Below are positions 8,890 to 17,152 of a DNA stretch of 64,000 nucleotides, piece by piece. The position numbers were made by a program, and so were the translations under genes. Numbering within the stretch: the first letter of the stretch is position 1; each line of letters opens with the position of its first letter. This stretch comes from an uncultured Prevotella sp. (lineage in GTDB: Bacteria; Bacteroidota; Bacteroidia; Bacteroidales; Bacteroidaceae). Under the pieces are notes generated by a model. The model was not told the origin of the DNA. It worked only from the letters and a program-made list of their open reading frames with translations, and did not search any database. The stretch covers positions 27,561 through 91,560 of the forward strand of contig CABQKA010000007.1 in assembly GCA_902464615.1 (NCBI GenBank), in the 5' to 3' direction.

Positions 8890-9810
8890 ATGAGCAAGAA
8901 AGATTCCCTGACTGCGACTTTCAAGTCGCAGGACACCGAAGAGTGGCTCGACATCCATTTCACCCGCCCCTTAGGACTATTGTGGGCCCGCTTCTTCAAC
9001 CATTTCGGCATCCATCCCAACGTGGTCACCATTCTTTCCATTATCCTCGGCGCCGCAGCGGGCGTCTTCTTTTACTTCGACAATATCTGGCTGAACATCG
9101 CCGGTATCCTGCTGCTCGTCTGGGCCAACCTCTACGACAGCGCGGACGGGCAGCTGGCCCGCATGACGGGCAAGAAGACGCTTTGGGGACGCATTCTCGA
9201 CGGTTTTGCCGGCGACGTGTGGTTCTTTTCCATATACGCGTCGCTCTCCCTGCGGCTTACGCCTGAATGGGGCATATGGATATGGCTGCTCTCCGCCTTT
9301 GCCGGCTTCATCTGCCACGCCCGGCAAAGTCAGCTGGCCGACTACTACCGGAACATCCACCTTTACTTCCTCAAAGGAGAAAGCGGCAGCGAACTTGACA
9401 ACTCCGCCAAACTGACGGCCGAGTTCCAGTCGCTCAAGTGGAAGGAAAACGGCGCATGGAAACTCTTCCTCTTTTTCTACCGCAACTACACCAAGCGGCA
9501 GGAACAGCTCACTCCGGCCTTCCAACACTTCAAGTCGGCCATCGCCGACCGCTTCGGCAAAGCGTTGCCCCAAACCTTGCGCGACGACTTCCGGCGCGGC
9601 AGCCTCCCCTTGATGAAATGGGCAAACATCCTGACGTTCAACACACGCGCCATCGTGCTCTACATCTGCGTGCTTACGGGAATTCCCTGGGCCTATATGG
9701 TCTTTGAAATCACCGTCATGAACATACTCTTTTTCTATATGCGCGCATGCCACGAAAAGCTTTGCCGCCGAATGCTCGACAATCTTGATTCTTATGAAGC
9801 CGCTGTATAG
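8890..9810 (+). CDS. CDP-alcohol phosphatidyltransferase family protein
   Basis: This 306-residue membrane protein carries the family signature in 'DSADGQLARMTGKKTLWG' followed by 'RILDGFAGD'. These are the D-x2-D-G-x2-A-R-x8-G-x3-D catalytic residues. The last aspartate is displaced by one residue (D-x4-D rather than the usual D-x3-D). A long soluble insert of about 80 residues (roughly 160-240) sits between the catalytic half and two final helices, making it about 100 residues longer than typical members. Family enzymes move a phospho-alcohol between CMP and a lipid or polyol in the inner membrane. Neighbouring genes suggest an unusual head group. The gene overlaps the next by 17 bases. Confidence 0.85.
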   Translation: MSKKDSLTATFKSQDTEEWLDIHFTRPLGLLWARFFNHFGIHPNVVTILSIILGAAAGVFFYFDNIWLNIAGILLLVWANLYDSADGQLARMTGKKTLWGRILDGFAGDVWFFSIYASLSLRLTPEWGIWIWLLSAFAGFICHARQSQLADYYRNIHLYFLKGESGSELDNSAKLTAEFQSLKWKENGAWKLFLFFYRNYTKRQEQLTPAFQHFKSAIADRFGKALPQTLRDDFRRGSLPLMKWANILTFNTRAIVLYICVLTGIPWAYMVFEITVMNILFFYMRACHEKLCRRMLDNLDSYEAAV

Positions 9811-10798
9811 AAACCTCTTCCTGCTTTTCGGCATCATCGCCATTATTGTCATGCTCTGCACGTTCAACGTGGACTACGGCATACTCCGCGACAAGTTGCC
9901 GCGCATCATGGCCTACCTTCCCCTCATCGTCGGCGTGTGGGTCGTGGTCTATGCTTTCAATGCCGGAGCCTTCCAGCTCATCGTCAACAGCGGCAAGCAC
10001 GACAAGCACCTCTCGTTCCGCCACGCCTACAAACTGACCGTCTCGGGCTTCGCCTTCAGCTACACGACGCCTTTCGGATTCGGAGGCGGCCCTTACCGCG
10101 TCATGGAACTGGCCGGCCATATCGGGACAAACCGCGCCATGTCTTCCGTCGTGCTCTACTCCATGATGCACATCCTCTCGCACATTTGTCTGTGGACCAC
10201 GGCCATAGTCCTCTACATCGCGTTCTATTTCGAGCGCATCGATCCTTGGCTATGGAGCATCTTCGGCATTTGCGCCGTCCTCCTGGCCTTCATTCTCTAC
10301 GTATTTTACAAGGGCTACAAGAACGGGCTTATCGTCCGCCTCTTCCGCATCCTGCTCTACATCCCCTTCGCCAAGCGGCCGGCGCGCAAGTTCTACGAGA
10401 AAAACCTGGAGAACATGAAGCAAATAGACCGCAACATTGCCTACTTGCACGAACAGCCCCGCGCTTTCTACGGATCGCTGGCCCTGGAGTACATCGCCCG
10501 CGTGTTCAACGCCTTCGAGTTCTTTTTCATCCTCCTGGCCTTCGGCGCCCCGGTCACGTTCTGCGACGCCGTGCTTGTCCTTGCCTTTTCTTCCCTCATG
10601 GGCAACCTGCTTTTCTTCTTCCCCATGCAGATGGGCGCACGCGAAGGCGGACTGGCACTCATCATCCAATTGCTCGGATACGTCGGCGGTGCGGGCATCG
10701 GCCTTTTCGCCAGCTTCCTGACCCGCATCCGGGAGATGGTGTGGATTTTCATCGGCGTGAGCCTCGTCAAGGTAGGCAACAAGCGCCTGATGCGTTGA
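9794..10798 (+). CDS. LPG-synthase-type transmembrane protein (UPF0104/flippase-like)
   Basis: The 334-residue product is an integral membrane protein with about eight hydrophobic helices, beginning 'MKPLYRNLFLLFGIIAIIV'. The motifs 'FSYTTPFGFGGGPYRVMEL' and 'PMQMGAREGGLAL' fit the membrane domain of lysylphosphatidylglycerol synthase (YbhN/UPF0104). No C-terminal aminoacyl-transfer domain is present. Stand-alone domains of this kind are thought to move lipids across the membrane. A TTG start at 9785 is possible, but ATG 9794 is preferred. It overlaps the phosphatidyltransferase gene, so flipping of that enzyme's product is a reasonable inference. Confidence 0.8.
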   Translation: MKPLYRNLFLLFGIIAIIVMLCTFNVDYGILRDKLPRIMAYLPLIVGVWVVVYAFNAGAFQLIVNSGKHDKHLSFRHAYKLTVSGFAFSYTTPFGFGGGPYRVMELAGHIGTNRAMSSVVLYSMMHILSHICLWTTAIVLYIAFYFERIDPWLWSIFGICAVLLAFILYVFYKGYKNGLIVRLFRILLYIPFAKRPARKFYEKNLENMKQIDRNIAYLHEQPRAFYGSLALEYIARVFNAFEFFFILLAFGAPVTFCDAVLVLAFSSLMGNLLFFFPMQMGAREGGLALIIQLLGYVGGAGIGLFASFLTRIREMVWIFIGVSLVKVGNKRLMR

Positions 10799-10854
10799 CC
10801 CGGAGGCACAACCGCTTTCTTCTCACGGTCCCCAATTACTGAAAACAACACGAC

Positions 10855-11601
10855 ATGACGAACCAAACAAACGGACCCCGGATGCCGCTAAAGGCTTCGG
10901 CCATCCTTTTCGACTATGGCGGCACGCTCGACACCGATGCCCGCCACTGGAGCCACGTGCTTTTTGAAAAATACCGGCAGGCCGGCATCCCCGTAAGCGA
11001 AGGCCAATTCCGCGAAGCCTACGTCCACGGCGAACGCACGCTCGGCGCATCGGCCATCATCGCGCCGGACGACACATTCCCGCTCGTCCTGCACAAGAAA
11101 ATAGTCCTTGAGATGGACTATCTCCGTGCACACGGCTACTGGAACGTCCCCGCGGACGAATGCGGAAAAGCCGCAGACGAAGTGGCCGCACTCTGTAACG
11201 GCTATGTGCTGGACAACCTGCGCCAAACGCGCCGCGTGCTGGAAGAGCTTCAAGACCATAAGCTCTGCCTCGTCTCCAATTTCTACGGCAACCTCCCCGC
11301 CGTGTTGCAGGACTACGGGCTGGAGCATTATTTCACCACGGTCGTGGAAAGCGCCGCCGTCGGCATCCGAAAGCCCGACCCGGCCATATACCGGCTGGCC
11401 CTCGAGCAGGCCGGCGTACCGGCGGCCGAAGCCATTGTCGTCGGGGACAGTTACACGAAAGACATCGTCCCGGCCAAGACTCTGGGCTGCCAGGCCGTGT
11501 GGCTTGAAGGCGAGGAGTGGACGCCCGCGGAGCACGACAGGTCGCTCCCCGACGCGGTCATCCACCATTTGAGCGAACTGCTCGACGTGGTCGCCCACTG
11601 A
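10855..11601 (+). CDS. HAD-family hydrolase
   Basis: The 248-residue protein has all the HAD motifs. Motif I is 'ILFDYGGTLDTD' (the first Asp is the nucleophile), motif II is 'LCLVSNFYGN', motif III is the lysine in 'GIRKPDPAIY', and motif IV is 'IVVGDSYTKDIVPAKTLG'. It is probably a cytoplasmic phosphatase for a small phospho-compound. It closes the pdxA-to-HAD run after a 56-base gap, so it may remove a phosphate from a precursor or product of the head-group pathway. That link is positional only. Strong hairpins lie directly downstream. Confidence 0.85.
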   Translation: MTNQTNGPRMPLKASAILFDYGGTLDTDARHWSHVLFEKYRQAGIPVSEGQFREAYVHGERTLGASAIIAPDDTFPLVLHKKIVLEMDYLRAHGYWNVPADECGKAADEVAALCNGYVLDNLRQTRRVLEELQDHKLCLVSNFYGNLPAVLQDYGLEHYFTTVVESAAVGIRKPDPAIYRLALEQAGVPAAEAIVVGDSYTKDIVPAKTLGCQAVWLEGEEWTPAEHDRSLPDAVIHHLSELLDVVAH

Positions 11602-11624
11602 CAGTGCGGCCCGTCCCTGCAATG

Positions 11625-11668
11625 CGTCAGCGGCGCGCGCTTCTTCGGGAAAGCGCGCGCCGCTGACG
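11625..11668. terminator. Strong hairpin after the HAD gene
   Basis: The two arms, 11625-11642 and 11651-11668, are perfectly complementary over 18 bases and close on an eight-base TTCG-containing loop. The hairpin lies 24 bases after the HAD stop, between convergent genes. There is little U-tract, so termination is likely but not certain. Confidence 0.7.
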
Positions 11669-11693
11669 TTGTATGCCCGCAGTCGGGCTGCCG

Positions 11694-11756
11694 ACGGTCC
11701 CTATTCCCGTAGCCACGGGGATAGGGACCGTAAAAATTCGCCTAAGCCCCCTCGGC
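11694..11756. repeat. 21-bp array B (3 units) forming a terminator-like hairpin
   Basis: Units start at 11694, 11715 and 11736. The first two pair as 16-base arms (11695-11710 with 11715-11730) with one G-T wobble and a four-base AGCC loop, followed by TAAAAATT. The third unit runs into the end of ispH, whose TAG stop on the minus strand is formed by the unit's CTA at 11742-11744. The array sits between convergent genes, as expected for a bidirectional terminator. Confidence 0.8.
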
Positions 11757-12614
11757 TTCCGCCAGGCGGGCAATGGCCGCACGGCAATCCTCCATGAGCC
11801 ATTTCGGCGTAGAAGTGGCGCCGCAAACGCCTACGCTGCGCGCGCCGGTAAACCAGGCCGGCTGCAGGGCCGCGGGAGTGTCCACCAGATAGGAGCGCGG
11901 ATTCACCGCGCGGCAGGCCTCGTAGAGCACCCGCCCGTTGCTGCTTTTCAGGCCGCAGACAAAGACCACCACATCGTGGCGCACGGCGAAGGAGCGGATG
12001 TTGGGCAGGCGGTTGGCCACTTGCCGGCAAATCGTGTCGAAGTAGCGGAACGTGGCCGGCGGTTGGATGTGGGCCGTAATGTAGTCCACTATGCGGCGGA
12101 ACTCGCCCAGCGGCTTCGTCGTCTGGGAGAAGAGACACGTGTCGCGGGTAAAATCCAGGCGCGACGCTTCCTCCAGCCCTTCGATGACGATGGCCGTCCC
12201 CTCCGTCTGCCCCACAAGCCCGAGCACCTCGGCGTGGCCGCGCTTGCCGTAGATGACCACCTGCGGGCGGCCTGGCTCGGAGCAGACGCGCTTGATGCGC
12301 TGTTGCAGGCGCAGGACGACGGGGCAGGTGGCGTCGATGATTTCAATGCCGTTGCGGCGGGCGGTGTCGTAAGTGGCGGGGGGCTCGCCGTGGGCGCGGA
12401 GCAGGACGCGGGCGCCGCGCAGCCGCCCGAACTCCTCGTGGCCGATGGTGACCAGGCCCAGCCCGCGCAGGCGGTCGCACTCGCTGCCGTTGTGGACGAT
12501 GTCGCCCAGGCAATAGAGCGGACGGCCCACGGCCAGTTCCTCCTCGGCTTTCCGGATGGCCGTCGTAACGCCGAAACAAAAGCCGGACTGTTCGTCAATC
12601 TCTATCGTAAGCAT
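11742..12614 (-). CDS. ispH: 4-hydroxy-3-methylbut-2-enyl diphosphate reductase IspH
   Basis: This 290-residue cytoplasmic iron-sulfur enzyme has its three cluster cysteines in 'SGFCFGVTTAI', 'IIDATCPVV' and 'VGVCGATSTPKWLME'. The conserved 'LRAHGEPP' motif is also present. It makes IPP and DMAPP in the last step of the MEP pathway, which starts with the DXS at the left edge. The frame also has an ATG at 12626, but ATG 12614 ('MLTIEIDEQSGFCFG') matches the family N-terminus. It lies 20 bases downstream of cmk, and ispH/cmk pairing is common in Bacteroidota. Its 3' end overlaps a 21-bp repeat unit. Confidence 0.93.
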   Translation of the reverse strand: MLTIEIDEQSGFCFGVTTAIRKAEEELAVGRPLYCLGDIVHNGSECDRLRGLGLVTIGHEEFGRLRGARVLLRAHGEPPATYDTARRNGIEIIDATCPVVLRLQQRIKRVCSEPGRPQVVIYGKRGHAEVLGLVGQTEGTAIVIEGLEEASRLDFTRDTCLFSQTTKPLGEFRRIVDYITAHIQPPATFRYFDTICRQVANRLPNIRSFAVRHDVVVFVCGLKSSNGRVLYEACRAVNPRSYLVDTPAALQPAWFTGARSVGVCGATSTPKWLMEDCRAAIARLAEAEGA

Positions 12615-12633
12615 AAGCCACGGCATTCATGGT

Positions 12634-13329
12634 TCAACGCTCGGCCGTCCGCTCCTCGAAGCGGCAGATCAGCCACTGCAACTGCTCTTCCAGGGTCAGC
12701 CCGCTGTTGTCCAGCACCAAGGCGTCAGGGGCCTGGCGCAAGGGAGCTGTGGCGCGGTGCGAGTCGATGTAGTCGCGCTCCTGCACATTGTGCAGTATTT
12801 CCTCGTAGGAGGCGGCCTGTCCCTTGGCCAGCAGCTCCTCGTAGCGGCGGCGCGCCCGCACTTCGGGCGCCGCCGTGACAAAGACCTTCAGCTCGGCCTG
12901 CGGGAAGACGACGGTCCCGATGTCGCGGCCGTCCATGACGATGCCTTTCCGCTCGCCCATGCGCTGCTGCTGGCGCGTGAGGGCGGCGCGCACCGCCGGC
13001 AGGGCGGCGACGGGGCTCACGCGGGCAGAGACCTCCATGCCGCGGATCTCCTGCTCTACGTTTTCCCCGTCGAGGCATACCTGCGGCAAACCGGTGGCGG
13101 CATCCCGACGGAAGTCCACCTCCACGCCGGGCAAGGCCGCCTCAAGGCGGGCCGCATCGACCGTGCCGTCGGCCGAAAACATGCCGGCACGCAAAGCATA
13201 AAGCGTCACGGCGCGGTACATCGCGCCGGTGTCCACATAAAGATAACTGGCGTACTGGGCCAGGCCCTTTGCCATAGTACTTTTGCCACACGAGGAATGC
13301 CCGTCGATGGCTACAATGATTTTCTTCAT
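12634..13329 (-). CDS. cmk: Cytidylate kinase
   Basis: The 231-residue cytoplasmic kinase begins with a P-loop 'IIVAIDGHSSCGKSTMAKGL'. It contains 'VDTGAMYRAVTLYALR' and 'IVMDGRDIGTVVFPQAELK', which are diagnostic of Cmk. Later 'RARRRYEELLAKG' and 'ERDYIDSHRATAPL' follow. It phosphorylates CMP and dCMP with ATP, feeding CTP pools used for CDP-lipids among others. The length is normal. It is read in the same direction as, and just upstream of, ispH; porQ lies 45 bases upstream. Confidence 0.95.
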   Translation of the reverse strand: MKKIIVAIDGHSSCGKSTMAKGLAQYASYLYVDTGAMYRAVTLYALRAGMFSADGTVDAARLEAALPGVEVDFRRDAATGLPQVCLDGENVEQEIRGMEVSARVSPVAALPAVRAALTRQQQRMGERKGIVMDGRDIGTVVFPQAELKVFVTAAPEVRARRRYEELLAKGQAASYEEILHNVQERDYIDSHRATAPLRQAPDALVLDNSGLTLEEQLQWLICRFEERTAER

Positions 13330-13374
13330 GATTCGCTGTTGATTAATCTAAGGAGACCGCGCCGCCGCACTGCA

Positions 13375-14352
13375 TTAAAGGCAATAGGCCACGTTGAAAG
13401 CCAGCGAAGCGGTCGACACGTGATACTTGGCATAGGAGATGCCGGCCTTGAAGCGCTTCAGCTGAAGTCCGCCGCCGAAGGTAAGCCCTGCCATGCGGGC
13501 CGAACCGGCTGCCTTCAGCTCGTAAGCGCGCCTGAAGTTGTAGCCCACACTCAAATATAAATAAGACGTGGGGAGTATGTCAAGTCCTACGACGAAATGG
13601 TTCAGCACCTTTTTCCCGAAGCTCAGTTCCTCGCCTTCGGGATGGAAATAGTCGTCCGTAGACCATCTTGTCAAATCGGTCAGCGTGACGGAAAAGCGGA
13701 CCGGGGCGTGGGCCATGCCCTTCGTGATGCCGAGCTGCAGATTGAACGGGACGCGCTCGGTCACGCCGTCGAACGATTTCAGCTGCGCACCCACGTTGCG
13801 CAATGCGGCAGAAAAAGAGAAGTCGGCCTCTTCGTCGTAGTAATTAAGCCCCACGTCGACGGCAAAAGCAAAGGCCGAGAAATCGGCATACTTGGAATAG
13901 ACGCCCTTGAGCGCGGCCCCGCCGGCCCAACGGTCGGAAAGCAGATAACTGTACCCTGCCCCGATGACTATGTCCTTTGGGGCAAACGTCCCGAGCGTCA
14001 GGCCGTCGGCGTCGGTCTCGTCGATTTTTCCGTAGTTCATGTACTGCGCCGTGACAGCACCCGTATGCCGGTCGCCAAATGCCTTGACAAACTGCGCTCC
14101 CATCCAGCTTCCGCCGTCGGCATACGTCATGAAATCCACCCCTAAACTGCGGTCGCTCACACACGAATAGAGCGCCGGGTTAGCCCAACCGGCCCAGGGA
14201 GTGTCTTCTATGGCCGACACATTTTCGCCACCCAATGCCGCCACGTGCGAAGATACCGGGAGACGCAGTACCATATAGGAATGCGCCCCGTCCTGTGCCG
14301 CAGCCGGCGCGGCGATAAGAAAGCAGAAAAGCGGGAATAGGCTTTTTTTCAT
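13375..14352 (-). CDS. porQ: Type IX secretion system protein PorQ
   Basis: The roughly 325-residue product has a signal peptide ('MKKSLFPLFCFLIAAPAAAQ') and the PorQ N-terminal signature 'VLRLPVSSHVAALGGENVS' with 'WANPAL' after it. The remainder is rich in alternating strands expected of an outer-membrane beta-barrel, ending 'YHVSTASLAFNVAYCL'. PorQ belongs to the type IX secretion apparatus of Bacteroidota and is implicated with PorU/PorV in the attachment step. A longer frame starts at 14415, but the -7 box at 14374-14381 excludes it; ATG 14361 is a minor alternative. It is likely co-transcribed with cmk and ispH. Confidence 0.87.
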   Translation of the reverse strand: MKKSLFPLFCFLIAAPAAAQDGAHSYMVLRLPVSSHVAALGGENVSAIEDTPWAGWANPALYSCVSDRSLGVDFMTYADGGSWMGAQFVKAFGDRHTGAVTAQYMNYGKIDETDADGLTLGTFAPKDIVIGAGYSYLLSDRWAGGAALKGVYSKYADFSAFAFAVDVGLNYYDEEADFSFSAALRNVGAQLKSFDGVTERVPFNLQLGITKGMAHAPVRFSVTLTDLTRWSTDDYFHPEGEELSFGKKVLNHFVVGLDILPTSYLYLSVGYNFRRAYELKAAGSARMAGLTFGGGLQLKRFKAGISYAKYHVSTASLAFNVAYCL

Positions 14353-14373
14353 CTTATCCATAAAAATTGTGCC

Positions 14374-14381
14374 CAAAGGTA
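14374..14381 (-). promoter_or_regulatory. -7 box of porQ
   Basis: On the minus strand this reads TACCTTTG, matching TAnnTTTG, 22 bases upstream of the chosen porQ ATG. It is back-to-back with the promoter of the TonB-like gene. Confidence 0.6.
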
Positions 14382-14404
14382 CGACTAAATTTAGATTTTG
14401 CACG

Positions 14405-14412
14405 TACTTTTG
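14405..14412 (+). promoter_or_regulatory. -7 box of the TonB-like gene
   Basis: TACTTTTG matches TAnnTTTG. The expected transcription start is only about five to seven bases before the ATG at 14424, so the mRNA would have almost no leader. Confidence 0.55.
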
Positions 14413-14423
14413 CACGATTAATC

Positions 14424-15278
14424 ATGCGCAGCACGCCCGTCACTACCCCGCGGGCAGCCATCCGTTATAAGAACGTGAAAAATCCAGATTTATTTTCCCA
14501 CGAATGGTGCAATCTTATCTTCGAGCACCGGAACAAGGACTATGGCGCTTATCAGCTGCGCAAGCGCATAGGCCGCCGCTACCGCTTTGCCCTCATCGTC
14601 CTGACCGCAGGCGTACTGCTCACCATGCTCGTCCCTGTCGGCATTGCCGCCTACATCAGATACCGGTTCCAGAAGGAACTGGCCGGGGTTGTCTCCGATA
14701 TCACCCGCCTCAAAAAGCTCGAGGAAAAGCCCGGCTACGAGCTCAAACATATTTCCGCGGGCAGGCGGGCGGCTGTCAGACCTACCGCCACGGGCAACAC
14801 GGAAGCGGTCCCGCAAATTGCCGAGATAACAAAGGAAGAAATCGTCTTTGGCATCAGCGGTCCGGACTCCGCCCTGTTCGTCACGGAAGAAATCACGCTC
14901 GAAGACCACGACACGCTCCACAACCGCGACCGTGAAGACTTGCCCGTCGAAGGGCCGCAGCTCACAGCCGTCGAGGTCGTGGAGGAGATGCCGCAGTTCC
15001 CCGGCGGACCGAAAGCCCTTATGAGTTGGCTGGACAAGCACGTGCCCTACCCGCCCTCGTGCATAGACCAACATATCGAGGGCGACATGGAGGTGTCCTT
15101 CATCGTCTCGAAAGAGGGGCTGGTGCGCGAAACAGAGATCACCCAACCGCTTCACCCGGAACTGGACCGCGCCGTGCTCCGTGCCCTCAAGCGGATGCCC
15201 CGCTGGACGCCCGGTAAAAGCGGAGGCCGCGTGGCCAACGTCCGCGTCACCATCCCCATTCATTTCCAAATCCGTTAA
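14424..15278 (+). CDS. TonB family protein
   Basis: The 284-residue product has a cytoplasmic N-terminus with 'CNLIFEHRNKDYGAYQLRKR', typical of Bacteroidota TonB proteins. A single membrane helix follows near residues 51-75 ('ALIVLTAGVLLTMLVPVGIA'), then a periplasmic linker. The C-terminal TonB domain runs from 'VEEMPQFPGGPKALMSWL' to 'VTIPIHFQIR'. It is predicted to transmit proton-motive force to outer-membrane receptors, for example the TonB-dependent receptor at 57197. The proline-rich spacer of classical TonB is short. ATG 14424 is the only reasonable start given the promoter at 14405-14412. It is divergent from porQ. Confidence 0.87.
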   Translation: MRSTPVTTPRAAIRYKNVKNPDLFSHEWCNLIFEHRNKDYGAYQLRKRIGRRYRFALIVLTAGVLLTMLVPVGIAAYIRYRFQKELAGVVSDITRLKKLEEKPGYELKHISAGRRAAVRPTATGNTEAVPQIAEITKEEIVFGISGPDSALFVTEEITLEDHDTLHNRDREDLPVEGPQLTAVEVVEEMPQFPGGPKALMSWLDKHVPYPPSCIDQHIEGDMEVSFIVSKEGLVRETEITQPLHPELDRAVLRALKRMPRWTPGKSGGRVANVRVTIPIHFQIR

Positions 15279-15306
15279 CCATTATCCCTTGTCATACACC
15301 CACGCC

Positions 15307-16287
15307 ATGACTGACACTACACAGCTCCAAGCCAGCATCGAGCAAGCCTTACAGGCCATCGAATACCCCGGACAGCCCGAGGGACTGTACGAACCCATCG
15401 CCTACACCCTCGCCGGTGGAGGAAAGCGCCTGCGCCCCACGCTCCTGCTGCTGGCCTACAGCCTGTACCGCGACGACTGGCGGCAGGCCCTCCCGGCCGC
15501 CGTCGGCATCGAAATGTACCATAACCACACCCTCCTGCACGACGACCTCATGGACCGCGCCGACTTGCGCCGCGGCCGCCCCACCGTACACACCCGCTGG
15601 GACGACAACACGGCCATCCTTTCCGGCGACACCATGCTCATCCTTGCCTTCCGCCACGTCATGCGCACCGAAGCCGCCCCGGACCGCCTCGCCGAAGCCG
15701 TCGGACTGCTGGCCCGCACCGCCCAGCAAATCTGCGAAGGGCAACAGATGGACATGAACTTCGAGCGGCGCGACGACGTCTCCGTAGCCGAATACCTGGA
15801 AATGATTCGCCTCAAGACGTCCGTGCTCCTCGGCTGCGCCGCCCGCATGGGCGCCCTCCTTGCCGGCGCACCGGAAACGGACTGCAACGCCCTCTATGCC
15901 TTTGCCGAGCAAATCGGCCTGGCCTTCCAGCTTCAGGATGACTATCTCGACGTGTACGGCGACCCGGCCGTCTTCGGAAAGAAAATCGGCGGGGACATCC
16001 GCCAGGGGAAGAAGACCTACCTCCTCTTCGCCGCCCTGCAAGAGGCAGGGGAGGAGGAAGGCCGCGCCCTGCTCCGCCTGCTGGACGACCGGACGCTCCC
16101 GCCCGAAGAGAAGGTGGCCGCCGTCACGGCCCGCTACGGCGCCCTCCACGCCGGGGAACGCACGCAGGAAGCCATTTCCGCATACTACGAAGCCTCACGC
16201 CGGCAATTACAGTCTGCCGGCCTTAGCCCCGAACGCCTGCAGCCGCTCTGGGACTACGCCTGCAGCCTGCTCGGGCGTAAAAACTGA
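15307..16287 (+). CDS. Polyprenyl diphosphate synthase
   Basis: The 326-residue protein is a trans-prenyltransferase. It has the first aspartate-rich motif in 'LLHDDLMDRADLRRGRP', the second in 'FQLQDDYLDVYGD', and the substrate-binding 'GGGKRLRP' near residue 40. It elongates allylic diphosphates with IPP, using the product of the MEP pathway represented by dxs and ispH. Chain length (farnesyl, geranylgeranyl or longer) cannot be decided from sequence reading. The start at ATG 15307 agrees with the family and lies 28 bases after the TonB-like gene. tatD follows nine bases later. Confidence 0.93.
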   Translation: MTDTTQLQASIEQALQAIEYPGQPEGLYEPIAYTLAGGGKRLRPTLLLLAYSLYRDDWRQALPAAVGIEMYHNHTLLHDDLMDRADLRRGRPTVHTRWDDNTAILSGDTMLILAFRHVMRTEAAPDRLAEAVGLLARTAQQICEGQQMDMNFERRDDVSVAEYLEMIRLKTSVLLGCAARMGALLAGAPETDCNALYAFAEQIGLAFQLQDDYLDVYGDPAVFGKKIGGDIRQGKKTYLLFAALQEAGEEEGRALLRLLDDRTLPPEEKVAAVTARYGALHAGERTQEAISAYYEASRRQLQSAGLSPERLQPLWDYACSLLGRKN

Positions 16288-16295
16288 ACCGCTCC

Positions 16296-17102
16296 ATGTT
16301 TATCGATACCCACTGCCATATCTACACCGCCGAGTTCGACGCGGACCGGACCGACGCTGTCGGGCGTGCCCGGGCCGCCGGTGCGTGCAGGCTCCTCCTG
16401 CCCTGCATCGACGCCTCCAGTGTCCGGCCCATGCTGGCCCTCTGCGCCGCTGAGCCGGGCCTGTGTCTCCCCATGCTGGGACTCCACCCCACAGAGCTGC
16501 CCCCCGACCCGTCCCCCCAGCTGGCATGGATGGAGCGGCAGCTCCGCGCCCCGGGGCATCCCTACGCCGGCATAGGCGAAGTCGGCATCGACCTCTACTG
16601 GGACACGTCGCGCCGCGAAGAACAAATCGCCGTGCTCCGCACGCAGGCCGGATGGGCGGCCCACTGGCGCCTGCCCCTCATTGTCCACTGCCGCAACGCC
16701 CATGCCGACGTAGTCCGCACCTTGCAGCCGTTCGCCACGCAGCTCCGGGGCATCTTCCACTGCTTCGGCGGCACCGTTGCCGAAGCACGCGAGCTTCTCA
16801 CCGTCTTTCCGCATTTCGTGCTCGGCATCGGCGGCACCGTCACCTTCAAGCGCAGCCCCCTGCCCGGCGTGCTCCGTGAAGCCGTACCGTTGGACCGCAT
16901 CGTCCTTGAGACCGACGCGCCCTACCTTGCCCCCACACCCCACCGCGGAAAGCGCAACGAACCGGCCTACATACCGCTCATCGCCGAGGCCCTGGCCGGA
17001 ATCTACGACACCGACACCGAAGAAATCTACGCAAGGACCAACGCCAACGCCTGCCGCATTTTCCCGCAACTGGGCTGCTGCGAAGGCGGACAGTCTGCCT
17101 GA
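16296..17102 (+). CDS. TatD family metal-dependent hydrolase
   Basis: The 268-residue protein begins 'MFIDTHCHIYTAEFDADR', the HxH metal motif of TatD. It continues with 'GEVGIDLYWDTS', 'LPLIVHCRNAH', 'GIFHCFGGTVAEA' and 'IVLETDAPYLAPTPHRG', covering all the metal ligands. TatD proteins are TIM-barrel nucleases, reported as 3'-5' exonucleases or deoxyribonucleases, and act in the cytoplasm. The family length is about 260 residues. It ends a three-gene run (TonB-like, prenyl synthase, tatD), with a hairpin-forming repeat array just after it. Confidence 0.92.
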   Translation: MFIDTHCHIYTAEFDADRTDAVGRARAAGACRLLLPCIDASSVRPMLALCAAEPGLCLPMLGLHPTELPPDPSPQLAWMERQLRAPGHPYAGIGEVGIDLYWDTSRREEQIAVLRTQAGWAAHWRLPLIVHCRNAHADVVRTLQPFATQLRGIFHCFGGTVAEARELLTVFPHFVLGIGGTVTFKRSPLPGVLREAVPLDRIVLETDAPYLAPTPHRGKRNEPAYIPLIAEALAGIYDTDTEEIYARTNANACRIFPQLGCCEGGQSA

Positions 17103-17152
17103 GAAGGCCAAGGCGCACAAAGGGGAAAGGAACTGCGCGCCGGAACAGACCT

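Noticed and set aside
11673..12878. Open frame of 401 codons on the plus strand
   Set aside because: It covers ispH and cmk on the other strand and starts inside an array. It is a shadow frame.
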